Positions 44,601 through 56,939 of a DNA stretch of 64,000 nt are shown in pieces; the stretch's first letter is position 1; every line of letters starts with the position of its first letter. The translations under genes and the position numbers were made by a program. Origin of the DNA: Apophysomyces variabilis. Lineage: Eukaryota > Mucoromycota > Mucoromycetes > Mucorales > Mucoraceae. The DNA is taken from assembly GCA_002749535.1 (NCBI GenBank), contig MZZL01000376.1, positions 620,001 to 684,000 on the forward strand. Direction: 5' to 3'. The notes under the pieces are model-generated. The model made no database searches. It had not been told where the DNA came from and saw only the letters and a program-made list of their open reading frames with translations.

Positions 44601-47180
44601 GAGCAGCATCCACAGCCAGATGGAGCACTCGACTAAGCATGACGGTAGAAATGGAGTTCAAAGAAGGTTGCGCAATCCGATATAGAACAAACGCGGGTTG
44701 AGGGACCGAAGCGGAATGACCAACGGAGTTGCAAAATTTCGGATGTCCTGCATATCAGTTTTCGCTGCATTCTACCCTAAAAGGAAGAAGCACATAAAAC
44801 TTGGATAACGGGAACAGCGGGCAAAGTCAGTTTCTCGAAATCAGCCGTCATTCACTTTTGGTAAGACTAGCAGGAACCCGCATGTCGCGCAAAGGACGCT
44901 GAAGCTCTTACGGAGCGCCACACCTATGTTTCAATGCAGATGGAGTTGGAGCTGTTCCACAGTCCAAAGTTACCGATACTTATGACTGGCTCAAGTCATC
45001 TTTGCTGTTTGGTTTTCCGTAGCTGTTTGCAAGATCTCTCTGAAAAGATGGCTTCCGTCATTCTGCTGGTCATCTTTGAGACGATAACAGGTTTACTGTA
45101 CTATAAACAGTTATTGATAGAAAGTAAGCCATGCGGTACCAATTACGTACAGATCGTTTTCTTTTCTTAACCACTTACAGTTCCTCGTTATCATAAAACA
45201 AATTTCAACGTGCGCACGCTTCATAGAAAACACATTGTTTCTTGGTGACTGAAGACAAATTTGGTTATTATGTCATAAACCAAGCAAGGTTGGCAGGGTA
45301 GACGACAGTGTATTTCATGCCTGTGGCGATCATTAGTAGAGTTTGCCTAATTATTGTATGTGTCTTGTTCACGGAAAGCCTGTTCAAGTTTGGCCGTGTA
45401 ACGCAATTTCCTGGTAGAAAGGCTTAACAGGTGTAACCAGCATAGAGGGTTAGCTAAAGATAACGGCATCTATGAAATAAAACAAAGAAGCACCCACAAT
45501 CTGGAGTTGCTATTCTTGGTACAGCTCGAGGCCGGTAAGTATGTAAGGCGGATGAATTTTGGCATGGGGAATTGCTCACACCCAAGATTGTAAGCTATCA
45601 TGCAATTGCCACCTGTTCCTAGAAACTTCTATCAAAATTGACTGTTTTGATCTTAGAGTTTGTTACAATATTTTTAACTTGTAAATGAGATGATTCCGAA
45701 TTATTTATTGGACAATTTGAAATTATAGATTAGTCGATTGAACTCTTGTAGGACGGTCTAGGCTGAAAAAATTGGACATTAGATATGTTGTTGGAGAAGC
45801 AACATGTTTTGGTAGACTATACAAACTCACTAACCCATGAAATAGATACCGCTTTGATGGACATCTTGGTTACATTAACCCGTTGCTGTTTTATAGATTA
45901 AACAACTCATAACCAGATCTGACAGATTCGTACTCTAGTTATATTGAATATTCCACAGTATAAGCACGCACTTTAGCAACATTCCTGTTATAAAATAGCA
46001 ATAACTATTCTGACCAATTGCATGTATGTAATAGTAAGAAGAACCCGGATGTTGGACGCTTATTTCCTATCTTTGGATCTGAACATAATAGAAACTTCCG
46101 AATTCAAAACGAATAAAGTAATTTACCGCTTAAAAAGTTCGCAGCTTTCCATCTATTGTGATTGCACAAATCAGCCTACCTTTTGCAAAAGTGTGCTGCT
46201 GATATTCATAAATATGCATTGCTCAGTTTCTATAATAGTAAAGCAAAGAACAATGCAAAAAAAATTATAGGTTGATAATTGATAGTATGGCGACACGGCT
46301 TTTTCTTTGTTTCCCGTAATGTTGTCCTGCTTTGACTTGTAATCTTATCACTGTTTTTAAGATAGTTGCATGAAGGTCTCCGTTTGAACACTCTTTCCGT
46401 CATGTTTGTACTTGGGTAGAATTAGGATCGACTGACAAACTGTATGTTTGGGATAGTATTTCACTAAGGCTGAATTTCAGTAACCTGTTTTACTGATCTT
46501 TTAGTTCCTTTACTTTTGTTGTGCGAGGGATTAATGACCTATGTCTGTCTCTTTAATAGGTTTTTTATTTTTTTTTATTTGCTAGTCTTATAGAATTCTT
46601 ACCTTAGAGATAATCCGAATGAGCAGCTGAACCATCCAATAACGAACGGAAGTAGTCAGTGTACTTTCTTTATTTGAAGATTTAATTTCGACAAAAATAA
46701 TCCGTTTGTGAACTTTTGACTTCTCTGAGATCCGAAGAGTTGTTTTTGAATTCGGAAGATAGGTTATTGAAGCAGATTTTTTTTTGTTTTGGTCATTCTT
46801 CTCTCTTCTTCATTCGATTTTGATGGTCTTCATTGAGTTAACGTGCGATCTGCAAACACTCGTATTTTTATTCTATCTTTATCCATCTTGTCTCCTTCAA
46901 CGCCACTTCTTTTTAATCATCTGTATTTCCAGTTAATATTATTTGCGTTTTATACGTGCCATTGTAATGATATTACATCAAGAGGGTCCCCATGGTGTCC
47001 AAATGTCCACACATAACTAGGACAGAATGCGGATTACAGAAACTATTACTTAAAAACCAAAAGCTGAGACAGTTAGAGATAGAGAAAAGTATATCAGAAA
47101 GAATACTAGCTTAGACATTGTATACAAATTGACCATGTTTTCTATTCTCTATAATATTATGGCGGAAATCATGACAAGGG
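41629..47180. other. 5.5-kb region with no recognisable gene
   Basis: Scattered short frames on both strands (for example 42479-42706, 43440-43664, 43883-44074 minus, 44934-45170, 46022-46270) are not supported by motifs or splice sites. Base composition becomes more AT-rich toward 46 kb. It may hold worn mobile-element debris beyond recognition by eye. Confidence 0.45.
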
Positions 47181-48390
47181 AATGAGGACGATAAGGAGGA
47201 TAATGATCAAGAACCTGAATCTAGTGCCCAGGTCAACAGCGCACACAGCGTCAGTTGTCTGGCAGCAAAAGAAAACGGAAACAGTCTGTAGAGAAGGAAA
47301 AGAAGAAGCAGACTCTGGCCAGAGAAGGGCAAGAAGCGGTAAGAAAACATCAACCAAATTGTACCCAATTTGCTTGAAAGCCGGTAGATTTGGACCTGCT
47401 GAGGCACATAGAAGACGTGCTAGCAAACTTTGCAGGGACTACCGTGGAAGAACAAGTCAACAACGTATGCTGTACGGTAAACTAAAAGAAACAACCCAAG
47501 AGATTAGTCTGCGACGGCTGTTTTGAATGCGAGATCGCGAAAGAGAGCTTTTTTGCAACGTAGTTAATGAATTGCTGCCTTGTCAGCATGTCTTATACAG
47601 AATGCCAAGGATCAAGCCAATATTGGTGAAGTTGAAAGAACAATCATGACTAACAAAAACGCTGATATGGATGGCATTCATAACTACATCGGATCAATGC
47701 TACCAAGTGTATAACGAACTGACGGATTTTTATGCCCGGCCATTGCATCAACGGATTAAATTTCGTAATTTCCACGGGAGACAAAGAGTGGACGCGGAGC
47801 TGACAAACATCATCATCACTTATGGCAACGAGTATGGAGACATGTGTGAGCCGTCCGACGGACCTCAACGAATAAGAAAACGAAGAAGACGCCAGCATCG
47901 CTCGTTTGCAGGCACCGGTCTTATTACTTCCCTTCAGACTTCTGCCTCGCCAAGGAAAGCCTGCTGGAGAGAAGCGTTTGTAAGTTATCAGAAATGTTAT
48001 TATAACAGAAAAGCCGTTCCTCCGTTTCTCACACGTTGAAAACAATAATAAATGGATAAACGCACCGATCAACAACAAGGTGAGCAAGGTTTCTGTTGTC
48101 GACTTTGGCTCTGGCAGGTTCGATCGAAGGCAGTATGGCGGTAAATCTGCTCACAAATGTCGCAAAACTTTAAAGAAGGCGAAGCACGAAGGCAAGCTTA
48201 TTGTCATGAGCATCGGAAAACAAAGACGTCGGAAGTATGTTCCAGGTGTGGCAAGAAAGCTTTGGAACAAATTTCTGCTATGAGTCTCAGTCCGTGTACT
48301 GTGCTAACTTGTAGAAGTTGTTGCACGGTATGGCAGCCAGACATCGACGGCTAGAGAAATATTTTCGGTCTGTTCATAACATCATCTATC
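47181..48390 (+). pseudogene. Second Fanzor-like (TnpB-related) relic, different subfamily
   Basis: Fragments in order: a zinc-knuckle-like YPICLKAGRFGPAEAHRRRA with SKLC; ARPLHQRIKFRNFHGRQRVD then AELTNIIITYGNEYG; VSVVDFGSGRF; LKKAKHEGKLIVMSI; then in another frame EHRKTKTSEVCSRCGKKAL, and VLTCRSCCTVWQPDIDG, a stop, then RNIF. The last parts match the TnpB/Fanzor C-terminus: the catalytic Glu before the TS(x)VCSxCG half-ribbon, the second CX2C, and the WQRD(V/I)N-type RuvC-III motif, here WQPDIDG. Frames change at least twice and a stop cuts the RuvC-III motif. The first RuvC Asp region was not located. It shares little sequence with the relic at 22.5-25.5 kb. Confidence 0.6.
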
Positions 48391-48722
48391 ATGGTCGCCG
48401 GCCAAGCATTTTTTTCAGTTTCTGGAGATAGTTAATATCTCTTGGCTTGGATTTGTAACTATCGATATTCTCATCATACGATTCTTACTAACGTTATGTC
48501 TAGTTTGTCCATTCTTATATTGCTATTCGTCTACTTTACCGTTTTACTTCGTCCATCGTTTTTTGGTGTTTGTCCTTTCCCCGTGTGCATCTTGAAAGGA
48601 AACGCTGTGTTTAATGTGGCGGTCATTTTGTGGAACATATCACAAATGGTAATGCCAAGCCCATGTTACACAGTTTTTAAACAAATATAAAGTAAATCGA
48701 TCTGAAAATAACACGGCTGGCG
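48391..48722. other. Upstream region of the first F-box gene
   Basis: Contains a stretch (AATGCCAAGCCCATG..., AAATATAAAGTAAATC.., ATCTGA) that resembles the sequence before the paralogous F-box gene at 60231, so the duplication included promoter sequence. Confidence 0.5.
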
Positions 48723-50429
48723 ATGGACGGAATATCCTCTGCGGACAAGTTGGATGATCCGTCGCTAAGCGACGCGCAGAGCAAGTTGCCCAATGAAATA
48801 CTTGCTAATATCGCTCGTCGGCTACCAATAAAAACACTGGTCATTGCAGTTGCTGTGTGTCATGCATGGAATAGTGCAATGACACCAGAGTTATATTTTT
48901 CAGTTGCAACAAGTTCAGAAGTTCAGTTGAAGATGTTCATTCTTACTCTTATTGAAACTAATTCGAATAAACGACTGGCTCAGTACGTGCGCGAGTTAAC
49001 GATAGCGGATCTAAAGTATAAAGCTAGCATGCACAATTTGTTGGAGCCGTATCCTGATACAATAAGGCATTTGGATTGGTCAACAATCTTTCCAAAAGAT
49101 GGACATCCGGTGAGAATACGAATCGATCGCAAGTTCCATACGTTGGATCGTGCTCCAATGGGCTTTCTACAAGATCGGCTTAGCCGCTTGAAGCTAGGTA
49201 TTAACGGTCACCAAGCGGATTGGGTATATGTGGTTTCGGAATTCGGATCGGTAGAAGAACTAAGCGTAGAGTTCGATTCCTACCACGATGTTCCATGTCT
49301 AACCGTACCGTTTTCAAACTTGGAACAGCTCCATAACGGCTTACCGAAACTGCAGCAGCTCCATCTCGTCGATGTTAGATTTGCTGGAGAATTACCAGAA
49401 CATATACAACCTTGTGCTACAGTTCGCGATCTAAAGCTTGAGGTGGATTGTGGCAATGGATGGGGACAATACTTTGCTCGAAAATACACGCATCTGGCGA
49501 AATTACACCTCAGGGGGCCAAGTGCTTTCTCTTACAAGAACGATAACGAAACCAAGACACTTGTTGAATCATGCCAAGGCCTTGAAGAGTTACGTATTCG
49601 GAAACTCTCCTATGAATGTTTAGAGATGTTCGCATCCCTAGGAGCAAGATTAATATACGTGCCATATGGCAAAGGGTACTGGTTTTCAAAGCCGCTCCTC
49701 AATTTTCATCCAACAATTACTACGGTCAAGATCAAGCGGGATTGTTATCGCGGTACGGTTGAAGAAGTCCTGGAAGGTCTAAAAGCTTGTCCATTGCTGC
49801 AGGACTTGGAATGGTTTCATCGTTCGAATTCGCTTTGCTTGGATCGGATACTCCACGAATTACCTAATCTGCAACGTCTGTACATTGAAGCCGACCACAT
49901 TCGTTTAAAAGGTAACTACAGTTCAGCTACTCATTGTAAACTGCGAACTTTGCGTCTGAATGGCCGATTTATCGAAAACGATGTTTATTTGTACATATCC
50001 CGCTATTGTCCTAGGATCAACCAGCTTACATGCACGTACAGAGGAGAAATCGAGAACTCACCTAAAATCTATTACCCTAACCCGAGTTTGAAGTACTTAG
50101 AAGTCTGGTGCGAGGCCGACTGTATATTCGAGTTTACGCAGATGAACGAAGAAGAGCGTATACAAGAGTACAAGAGCAGATACAGTGGGTCGAGGGAAAG
50201 TCATAGAGTGTCAGGCCACACCGAGTGGTTGCACATACCATATTTTCCGCCTCGTGCCATAACCTCTATCAAAGCTCACAAGATCATCGACAAGCTTCGT
50301 GCGTTTAAGCTAGAATCATCCAAGGAAAACCACCGCGCACTTAAAAGAGCTTTAACTATTCCTGTCGTTTCCATTATATGTCATTTTGTGGAGGAATACC
50401 AGCTGAAGGGAGCAGTGATTCTACATTAA
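48723..50429 (+). CDS. F-box/leucine-rich-repeat-like protein, paralogue 1
   Basis: Intronless, 568 residues. The F-box is near residues 20-60 (SKLPNEILANIARRLPIKTL followed by VIAVAVCHAWNSAM), the Skp1-binding module of SCF ubiquitin ligases. The remainder has irregular leucine-rich repeats (LEQLHNGLPKLQQLHLVDVR; LQDLEWFHRSNSLCLDRIL; LRTLRLNGRFIENDVYLYIS), a likely substrate-recognition surface. The C-terminal block IFEFTQMNEEERIQEY is shared with the paralogue at 60231. Substrate unknown. Its last 641 coding bases recur, inverted, at the right window edge. Confidence 0.85.
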   Translation: MDGISSADKLDDPSLSDAQSKLPNEILANIARRLPIKTLVIAVAVCHAWNSAMTPELYFSVATSSEVQLKMFILTLIETNSNKRLAQYVRELTIADLKYKASMHNLLEPYPDTIRHLDWSTIFPKDGHPVRIRIDRKFHTLDRAPMGFLQDRLSRLKLGINGHQADWVYVVSEFGSVEELSVEFDSYHDVPCLTVPFSNLEQLHNGLPKLQQLHLVDVRFAGELPEHIQPCATVRDLKLEVDCGNGWGQYFARKYTHLAKLHLRGPSAFSYKNDNETKTLVESCQGLEELRIRKLSYECLEMFASLGARLIYVPYGKGYWFSKPLLNFHPTITTVKIKRDCYRGTVEEVLEGLKACPLLQDLEWFHRSNSLCLDRILHELPNLQRLYIEADHIRLKGNYSSATHCKLRTLRLNGRFIENDVYLYISRYCPRINQLTCTYRGEIENSPKIYYPNPSLKYLEVWCEADCIFEFTQMNEEERIQEYKSRYSGSRESHRVSGHTEWLHIPYFPPRAITSIKAHKIIDKLRAFKLESSKENHRALKRALTIPVVSIICHFVEEYQLKGAVILH

Positions 50430-50750
50430 AGCTTAGTATGGTTTCACTCATTTGATTTCATTTGCTACCCGTTTCTTTCTGTGACAGAGACAAACATAGG
50501 AATCTATTAGTTAGTCAACTACACTTGCTAAACCAAGTAAAAGTGGCCATTCTTATGGTATAGACAGGTGCCGATAAGGTTATCATAAATTAAGGTTGCA
50601 TGAATAGATGGATATCCAATCACAACGAAATATCAAATTCGCTCTTTAAATCTACTGTATTACTGGCAACGGCCCGCTCAAGTTCAGGCGGGATGGGCAA
50701 TGAACCCCAGCTTGCAAAGTTCGATATGATGAATGATCACAGTTATCGTG
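49789..50750 (+). repeat. Inverted duplicate, copy 1 (pairs with 63039-64000)
   Basis: Base i pairs with base 113789 minus i over the full 962 bp without an indel; every stretch compared by eye was identical. It covers the C-terminal 213 codons of the F-box gene and about 320 bp of 3' flank, and stops exactly at the N at 50751. Confidence 0.93.
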
Positions 50751-50751
50751 N
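50751..50751. other. Single ambiguous base (N), possible assembly join
   Basis: The only N in the window, placed exactly where the match with the inverted copy ends. Confidence 0.95.
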
Positions 50752-51639
50752 TGCAAGGTCATTAGAATTTCCCTTCAGATATTTTTAACATCCGCTCTTT
50801 GATCTTGCTTTGGCTCGGGGTAGGGAGCTTTTATTGTACATAGAACAGTTCCACAAAACGTCATATGTACTTCCTTTATCAGCAGTATAAAGTAAAGTAG
50901 GTTACAATAGAAGAACATATTTTGCTTCTCCGTGTGGTTTTTCGATCCCAATTTCCTTTCAATATTGCTATTTCCTGTCAGAAACTACTGTTCACTTTAA
51001 TCTATGCTTCAAAATAAGTTCAAAAGAGGAAGCAGCCTAACTGCACATCATCACTTAAACCCTTTAGCCGTTAGCTTTTCCGGAAGCAGACAGAAAACAT
51101 GATGCGCCCCGTTGGCAAATATATTATCATGGCTTAAAGTAGGATATAGGGCATCTTGTACTTTTTACTTATCAAAAAGACCAGCTTGGTAAACAGTCTA
51201 TTGATGAAAGATATGGGGATGCTACAAGATTGCTGTTGTAGCGGACATGCACCTTACTTTCCTAAATTTACAGTCGACCTTTTTTAAGCTCGCAAGCAAT
51301 AACAAGAGGAATACACAACTATAGATTATATATAGATTTTTTTCCCATAGAACATAAAAGAAGACCGTGTTTAACTGTTAAGCCATGAAACAACAATACG
51401 AGAGGTCACTGTAAAGTATGATTCTGCCAATAGTCAGGCAAGCCTGGTGGGCAGGTTCAACCAATGGCATCACATGTTTCTGGCTAACTTGTTTGTAAAT
51501 CATGAATTTTTTCTTTTGCATTGAAGTCAATTTTCATTGTTGGTTTAGCTTTTATTGATATTTATATAACAGAACAAAACTTATAATAATAAACAAGGTT
51601 ATATTGGTTTTTATGATAGCCGATTTAACCTTGTTATGC
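50752..51639. other. Intergenic, no gene seen
   Basis: Between the ambiguous base and the stop of the CYP505 gene. Short frames only. The right edge must hold the CYP505 3' untranslated region. Confidence 0.5.
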
Positions 51640-54600
51640 TTAACCCCAAACGTCTTCGTTATAGCGCCCATCTTTTATCAAATTCTCGATAAACGCGACC
51701 GCGCCGTCCTCTGTCTCAGCCGCACCAAAGCTTGTAGCAATAGTAGCAAAAGCTCTGCGCACATCAGAACTCATGGTACCGCTGCCGCAAACATAGATAT
51801 TTGCTGCCTTGCTATTCTCAGGTTCGATCAATCGCCATACATCCGCACCATGAGCTAACAATTGATGTTGGACATACTTGGTAGGAGAGGGTGGTGTTAT
51901 TCTTGAAAAAGCCACGTGAAGTTCCAACAGACCGTCGTTCACATAGGCTTCCAACTCGTCGGAATAGATGTAATCCTGGTCAGGACGCCGGCACCCAAAG
52001 AACAAAATGGTCTTTCCAATTTCTTGACCGGCTGCGCGTTGTTGCGCACGTTCTTGAAGGAAACCACGGAACGGAGAAAGACCAGTTCCAGCCGCAACCA
52101 TGAGAATAGGTACAGAAGGATCAGATGGAAGAGCAAATGTACTCTTGGATGGTTTGAGCGTAGCACGAATAGAACCTGTGCTAGTACGAGAGAGGAAAGA
52201 CGAAGCTAAACCATAGTAGTGTTGTCCTTGGACCAAATCATCCACCACGCCAACGGTCAAATGCACTTTACCAGGATGCTGCAAAGGTGAAGAGGCGATG
52301 GAGTATCGTCGAGGTTGCATAACGCTAACAGCAGCAAGAAATTGGCCGAGGTCGAGTTGGTTAACTTGTGGAAAGGCCTTCTGCAGATCCAAGAGGTTAC
52401 GATGTTGCTTGACAAAGGCAGGGTATTGGTCGTTATTGTTGTGATCTGGCATGGTCATCCTCTCAAATTCTTCGGCTGTGTGCGGTGATAGATTCTTCAG
52501 CTGAGAAGCAAAGATGGCCAGCATCGTACGCGAGGGGGGTGAGGAAAGATCAGCAAAATAGGTTAAAGCGTTTCGGATGGTACATGGACCACGAATGGAG
52601 GCTGCAAGGGAACGAGGCGAGAGACCGTCGAGACTTTGTGGTTCGACTTCAAATACGGAATCGAGAACCCATCCGAAGCTGAGGGCAACTGCTTCAACTA
52701 TCTCTCGATCATTCTCTGGCATCACTTCCAGATGATCACCGGCTTTGTAGGCAAGATCTCCAAGAGGAGTAACTCCCGAGATATCAAGCTCAATATGACG
52801 GGTACTTCGTTCAGCACCGGCATGCTGCAATTCTCGGTTGATCAACACATTGGCGTCGCCTTTGCCATTGATATTGTTTTGTGCGATGGCCCATTTGTCT
52901 GTTTCCTTTGGTGTTACAAATCTCACTTTGACCATCTTGTTCTCATTCACTGCAGCAGCTGCAGGGACGACCGATTGGCCCTTGGAAACCGGAACTTTAA
53001 AGTAATCCAATGTGTGGGACCAGAAGAAAGCGCACCTAAAGACACAATGAACGTAAGTCCCAACGCCTTGTATCTCTAACTCCTTTTTTTCCCTTTACCA
53101 TTCGTTAAACTGAGCATCTATGTCTGTATCTGCGTCGCCTTCGCCACGGCTATAGAAGCGATCTGCACCCAACTCTTCCATACACCGGTCAATCTTCCGC
53201 GGGAAATGCTGATAGGTGCGCCAGTTTTTGTTTCCAACACCAAAGACAGCATAAGACACTCCTTTCAGAACAGTTTCATTGCCTGCCTCTTTGGTTTTAT
53301 CAAGGAACTTGTCGAATGCTTCGGCTGAATCTGGCGGCTGTCCATTGTACGTTGCGGTACAGATGACGACCAGTTCGGCGAGACCATCCGAACGAGCACC
53401 GTCCTGCAGAACTCTCCATTTGTCTATTTCACAAGTAGTGACACTCTTAAAGCCGAATGTTCGAGCCTGGATAGCCAGTTGCGAAGCATAGTCTTGGGCT
53501 GTGCCTGTTTGCGTACCAAACAAGAAGGTAATGGCTGGAAGATCGATACTCTTTTCTCGCGCAGCTGCTACTTCTGGCATCGCTGTCGGAATAGACACAG
53601 CATTTGTCTTCTTATTGGGCGTCTTGGGCAAAACGACTTTAGCATTTGCCTCAGGAAGGCCTGTACGCGGATGGATTGTCATGAACAAGTCTTTTGGTTT
53701 CAAAGTAGCCATCTTAGGATCGTGGTGAATAATGGAACCATCTGAAGAATATGCTCGGTTAGTACCCTGTAGATAAACCAGTTATGAGTTATCTACCATG
53801 ACGGAATTGGAAACGGTGCAAAATCATGGATAATACGGTCTTTGCTTCCTGCAGCGCAAGGGCCATACCAATGCAAGCACGTGGTCCATTGGAGAAAGGC
53901 AACCAGGCGAACCTCGATCGTTTTTGTTCTTCTTCTGGTGTCCAGCGATCGGGATCCCAACGAGAATGATTGGGATATACTTTTTCATTGTGATGCATGG
54001 CATATATATGGATGGTTACGCCTGTTCCTTCCTTGATCAAGTAACCGCCTGGAACGACACAATCTTTCTGGCAAGATTTCGATATCATAGGAACTGGTGG
54101 ATACATACGCAAGGTTTCTTTGAGTACTTGATGAAGATACTTCAGATTACTGATTTGTTCTGTTGTGGGGAGCTTATCATGGGTAATACCACAATCAACA
54201 ATTTCCTGTAGCACCTTTGCTTCCACATCTGGGTTGCGTGCTAATTCATACAAGGTCCAGGCAAGCGTATTTGCTGTTGTGTCGTGACCTGCAATCAAGA
54301 ATGTAACTACTTGATCGCGAATATTCTCGTCGGAGAGACCCAGGTTGTGTTCATCACGCGCGTTCAACATGTAATCGAGCAGATCTTTGTTGCTATCGTC
54401 CGTCTTGGGGAAATTTTTACGTTCTTGAACGACTTTGTCCACTGTTCTGTGCATCAATTCTATAGATTCAACAAATCGACGGTTTGCTGCGGTGGGTAAC
54501 TGTTTCATGAACTGTGCTTGTTGAAAACGGACGATAGACTGGGACAACAAATATCCCATAGCATCGATGAATGGATGAGCCGATCTGTCACGTTCTTCAA

Positions 54601-55454
54601 GAAGACCGAAATCATAGCCAAAACCGACTCGACCAATCGTCTCAAAGGTAACGTTTGTTGTCCAATGCAGGATCTCCACAGGTTCATCGTGTTTATATTG
54701 TTCCAAAATATTGATGAACTGTTCAGTAATGACGCCCATTTCTTCTTGATATGCCTACAAGGAAAGAATTAAGCAATTTCATAAGCCATCATTACCTTTA
54801 CTACTATTGCATTACCTTCACTGCACGTGGGCTGAAGGCTGGCATGAGCAGTTTATGGGCTAACTGCCAATCCATATCCGAACTGTCCGTCGTGAATAGA
54901 CCTTGACCTCCGAACGGTTTGATTTCTTGTAAAACGGCCGTAATCTTTTTGGTGAAATACTCGGATTCTTTGGCAAATAGTTCGGCAATAGCAGGGTCAT
55001 TTGTGCCAACCATTCTGTTTCCTAGGACAGTGATGTCAACCACAGAACCATGTGTATCGAAAAGCTTGATCCACGCATGGACACTATTTGAGTGATACGT
55101 GAGTGACTCAAAATAAATGTACATGGTCAATACTTACAAGTCAGGGAGCATATCGTAAAGATTTCCCACAAATGGCAGCTTTCTAGGACCAGGAATGACT
55201 TCTTTTATACGATCTTTCAGGCCAACATATAGCACTTGTTGTTGACGCGCATTATCAATCACAGGGATCAATTTCCCCGATCCATCGTACAGAAGGACAT
55301 CATTAGAGCTCATAATACCAAGTTTTTCTGCTGCAAGACTACGAACAGTATCCAGATTGGCGCCATTACCAAATCGAATAATGCGACCATCTCTCTCGAT
55401 ATCGGTCGAGTCATTACGCACGACAATAAGTGATGTAGTAGAGTTTGCAGACAT
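51640..55454 (-). CDS. CYP505-type self-sufficient cytochrome P450/reductase fusion with N-terminal extension
   Basis: Probable fatty-acid (sub-terminal) hydroxylase with its own electron-transfer domains, like P450foxy and bacterial BM3. Exons: 55454-55138, 55083-54816, 54754-53797, 53741-53099 and 53035-51640; 1193 residues. Residues 1-85 form an unusual extension (DVLLYDGSGKLIPVIDNA, QQQVLYVGLKDRI) before the usual PGPRKLPFVGNL. P450: I-helix AGHDTTANT, KETLR (ExxR), heme loop FSNGPRACIG with Cys near 489. Flavodoxin/FMN: FLFGTQTGTAQDYA (about 570-725). FAD/NADPH reductase: QPRRYSIASSP, VAAGTGLSPFRGFLQER, and the C-terminus DGRYNEDVWG. All domains look intact. Typical CYP505 proteins are about 1050-1080 residues, so the extra length is explained by the N-terminus. 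Confidence 0.94.
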
Positions 55455-56939
55455 GGGATAATATGAAAGAATGCCAAATATGGAGTGATGCTAACAAAGC
55501 AGTCCACAAGAAAACACAGCTTCACTTTATATGCATGATCGCGGCTTGAGGATAGCGCGTTTGAGTCATCGGAGAGCTGAGCCTTGGGATTATCGGCCAT
55601 TGTCTGGGTTGTACCGTGTACGACCATACAGTCAATGGACTGGCGTCGGACAATCAGTATACGCCTATGAAAATGCAACTTCCAGCTTTACCCGATCGGT
55701 CAAATAATGTACCGGTTTTCCCCATAACCACGGCCCTCGGAAACACCCGATGACGACTATACCTAAGTTTGGAAGTGTACAATAGACGATCGATTTTCGG
55801 GAATGAACTGATGTACGACCTGATCACATACCAGAGAGTTGCATTTCGATTTGCTGTTATTCATACCTCCAATCTCTTGTTAGCCGAAATAGTTATTGTT
55901 TCCTTCAAATTAATGTTTACGTTTGTTTGATTGATAACAATTACTGGATATCAGTGATGTTGCCGGTTGATAAGCTGCTTACATGATGAATAGTGATTTT
56001 AAAAAAGCTAAAAATTCAAAAAATTGTTTATAGAACGTAAACAAAAAAGAAAGTCGAATGAGAGAAAGGTACAGGAAACCGTAGTGAAATAGAAAGTGTA
56101 GCAAGGAGGACAATGTTGGGGAGGGAGACTGAGTAGTTCGGATTTAACAGGTCAAAAAAACAACAGGTAGCGGTTTTGGATGTTAAGGTAGAGACGAGGT
56201 AAGGCAAAGCAAGAAAAGGCTGTCGACACTCTAGTGTTTTTCCCTTGTACATAGCAGGAATCAGGCATGAGGCATGGAGTCGGTTTGATTGTGTGTCGTC
56301 AGGGTTTGAAAAGGATTAGATCTGATCCCAGCCTGGAAGCATAGCGATTTCAGGAATTATCACCGAAAACAGCGTTATCGCTGAGGTAGAAATGTATCTT
56401 CAAGCAACTGTAAAAACTATACGAAGGATTTGCTTTTGAATGTTACGACTCTGATGATTACTGGACAAAACAGAAGAGAATGGCGAATGACTCTTATACA
56501 AGAGCACATGTGAGTTTAATAGAGGATCCCTCAACCATGTGCATATGGTGCATGCTGACTTAAATCGTAAAAACTTTTAGTACTCCGATGCAAATTTAGG
56601 AATCTCAATAACATCGAAAACAAAACGTTTTTTCGCTTTTCTTCAGAATAGATATCTTTAATTAGATGTTCTTTATTGATCTATTCTAAAAGTTTTTAAA
56701 ATACCCAACGTAAACCACTTTTATTGACTCCCAAAGTTTCGTCGGAATCTGAAATTTTGGCTGGGAGACCTCAAATTTTGACAAGTTGGTGAGTGCTCAT
56801 GGACAAAGTGCACAGGGCTGTATAACAATATCACGCATTGTGTAACATATAATAAAACGCCGGCAGCCAATCATAAAGCCGCCCTTGTCTGCATTTGTGA
56901 AGGCTGGGAAGCAGTTCGCACTTCCTCGCTAATTACAAA
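55455..56939. other. Intergenic between CYP505 and DDE transposase
   Basis: The left edge holds the CYP505 promoter. A short imperfect palindrome AGAATAGAT...ATCTATTCT lies at about 56646-56690. The sequence GAGACCTCAAATTTTGACAA (near 56766-56785) recurs in similar form downstream of the transposase (near 59200-59218) in the same orientation. No gene. Confidence 0.45.
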
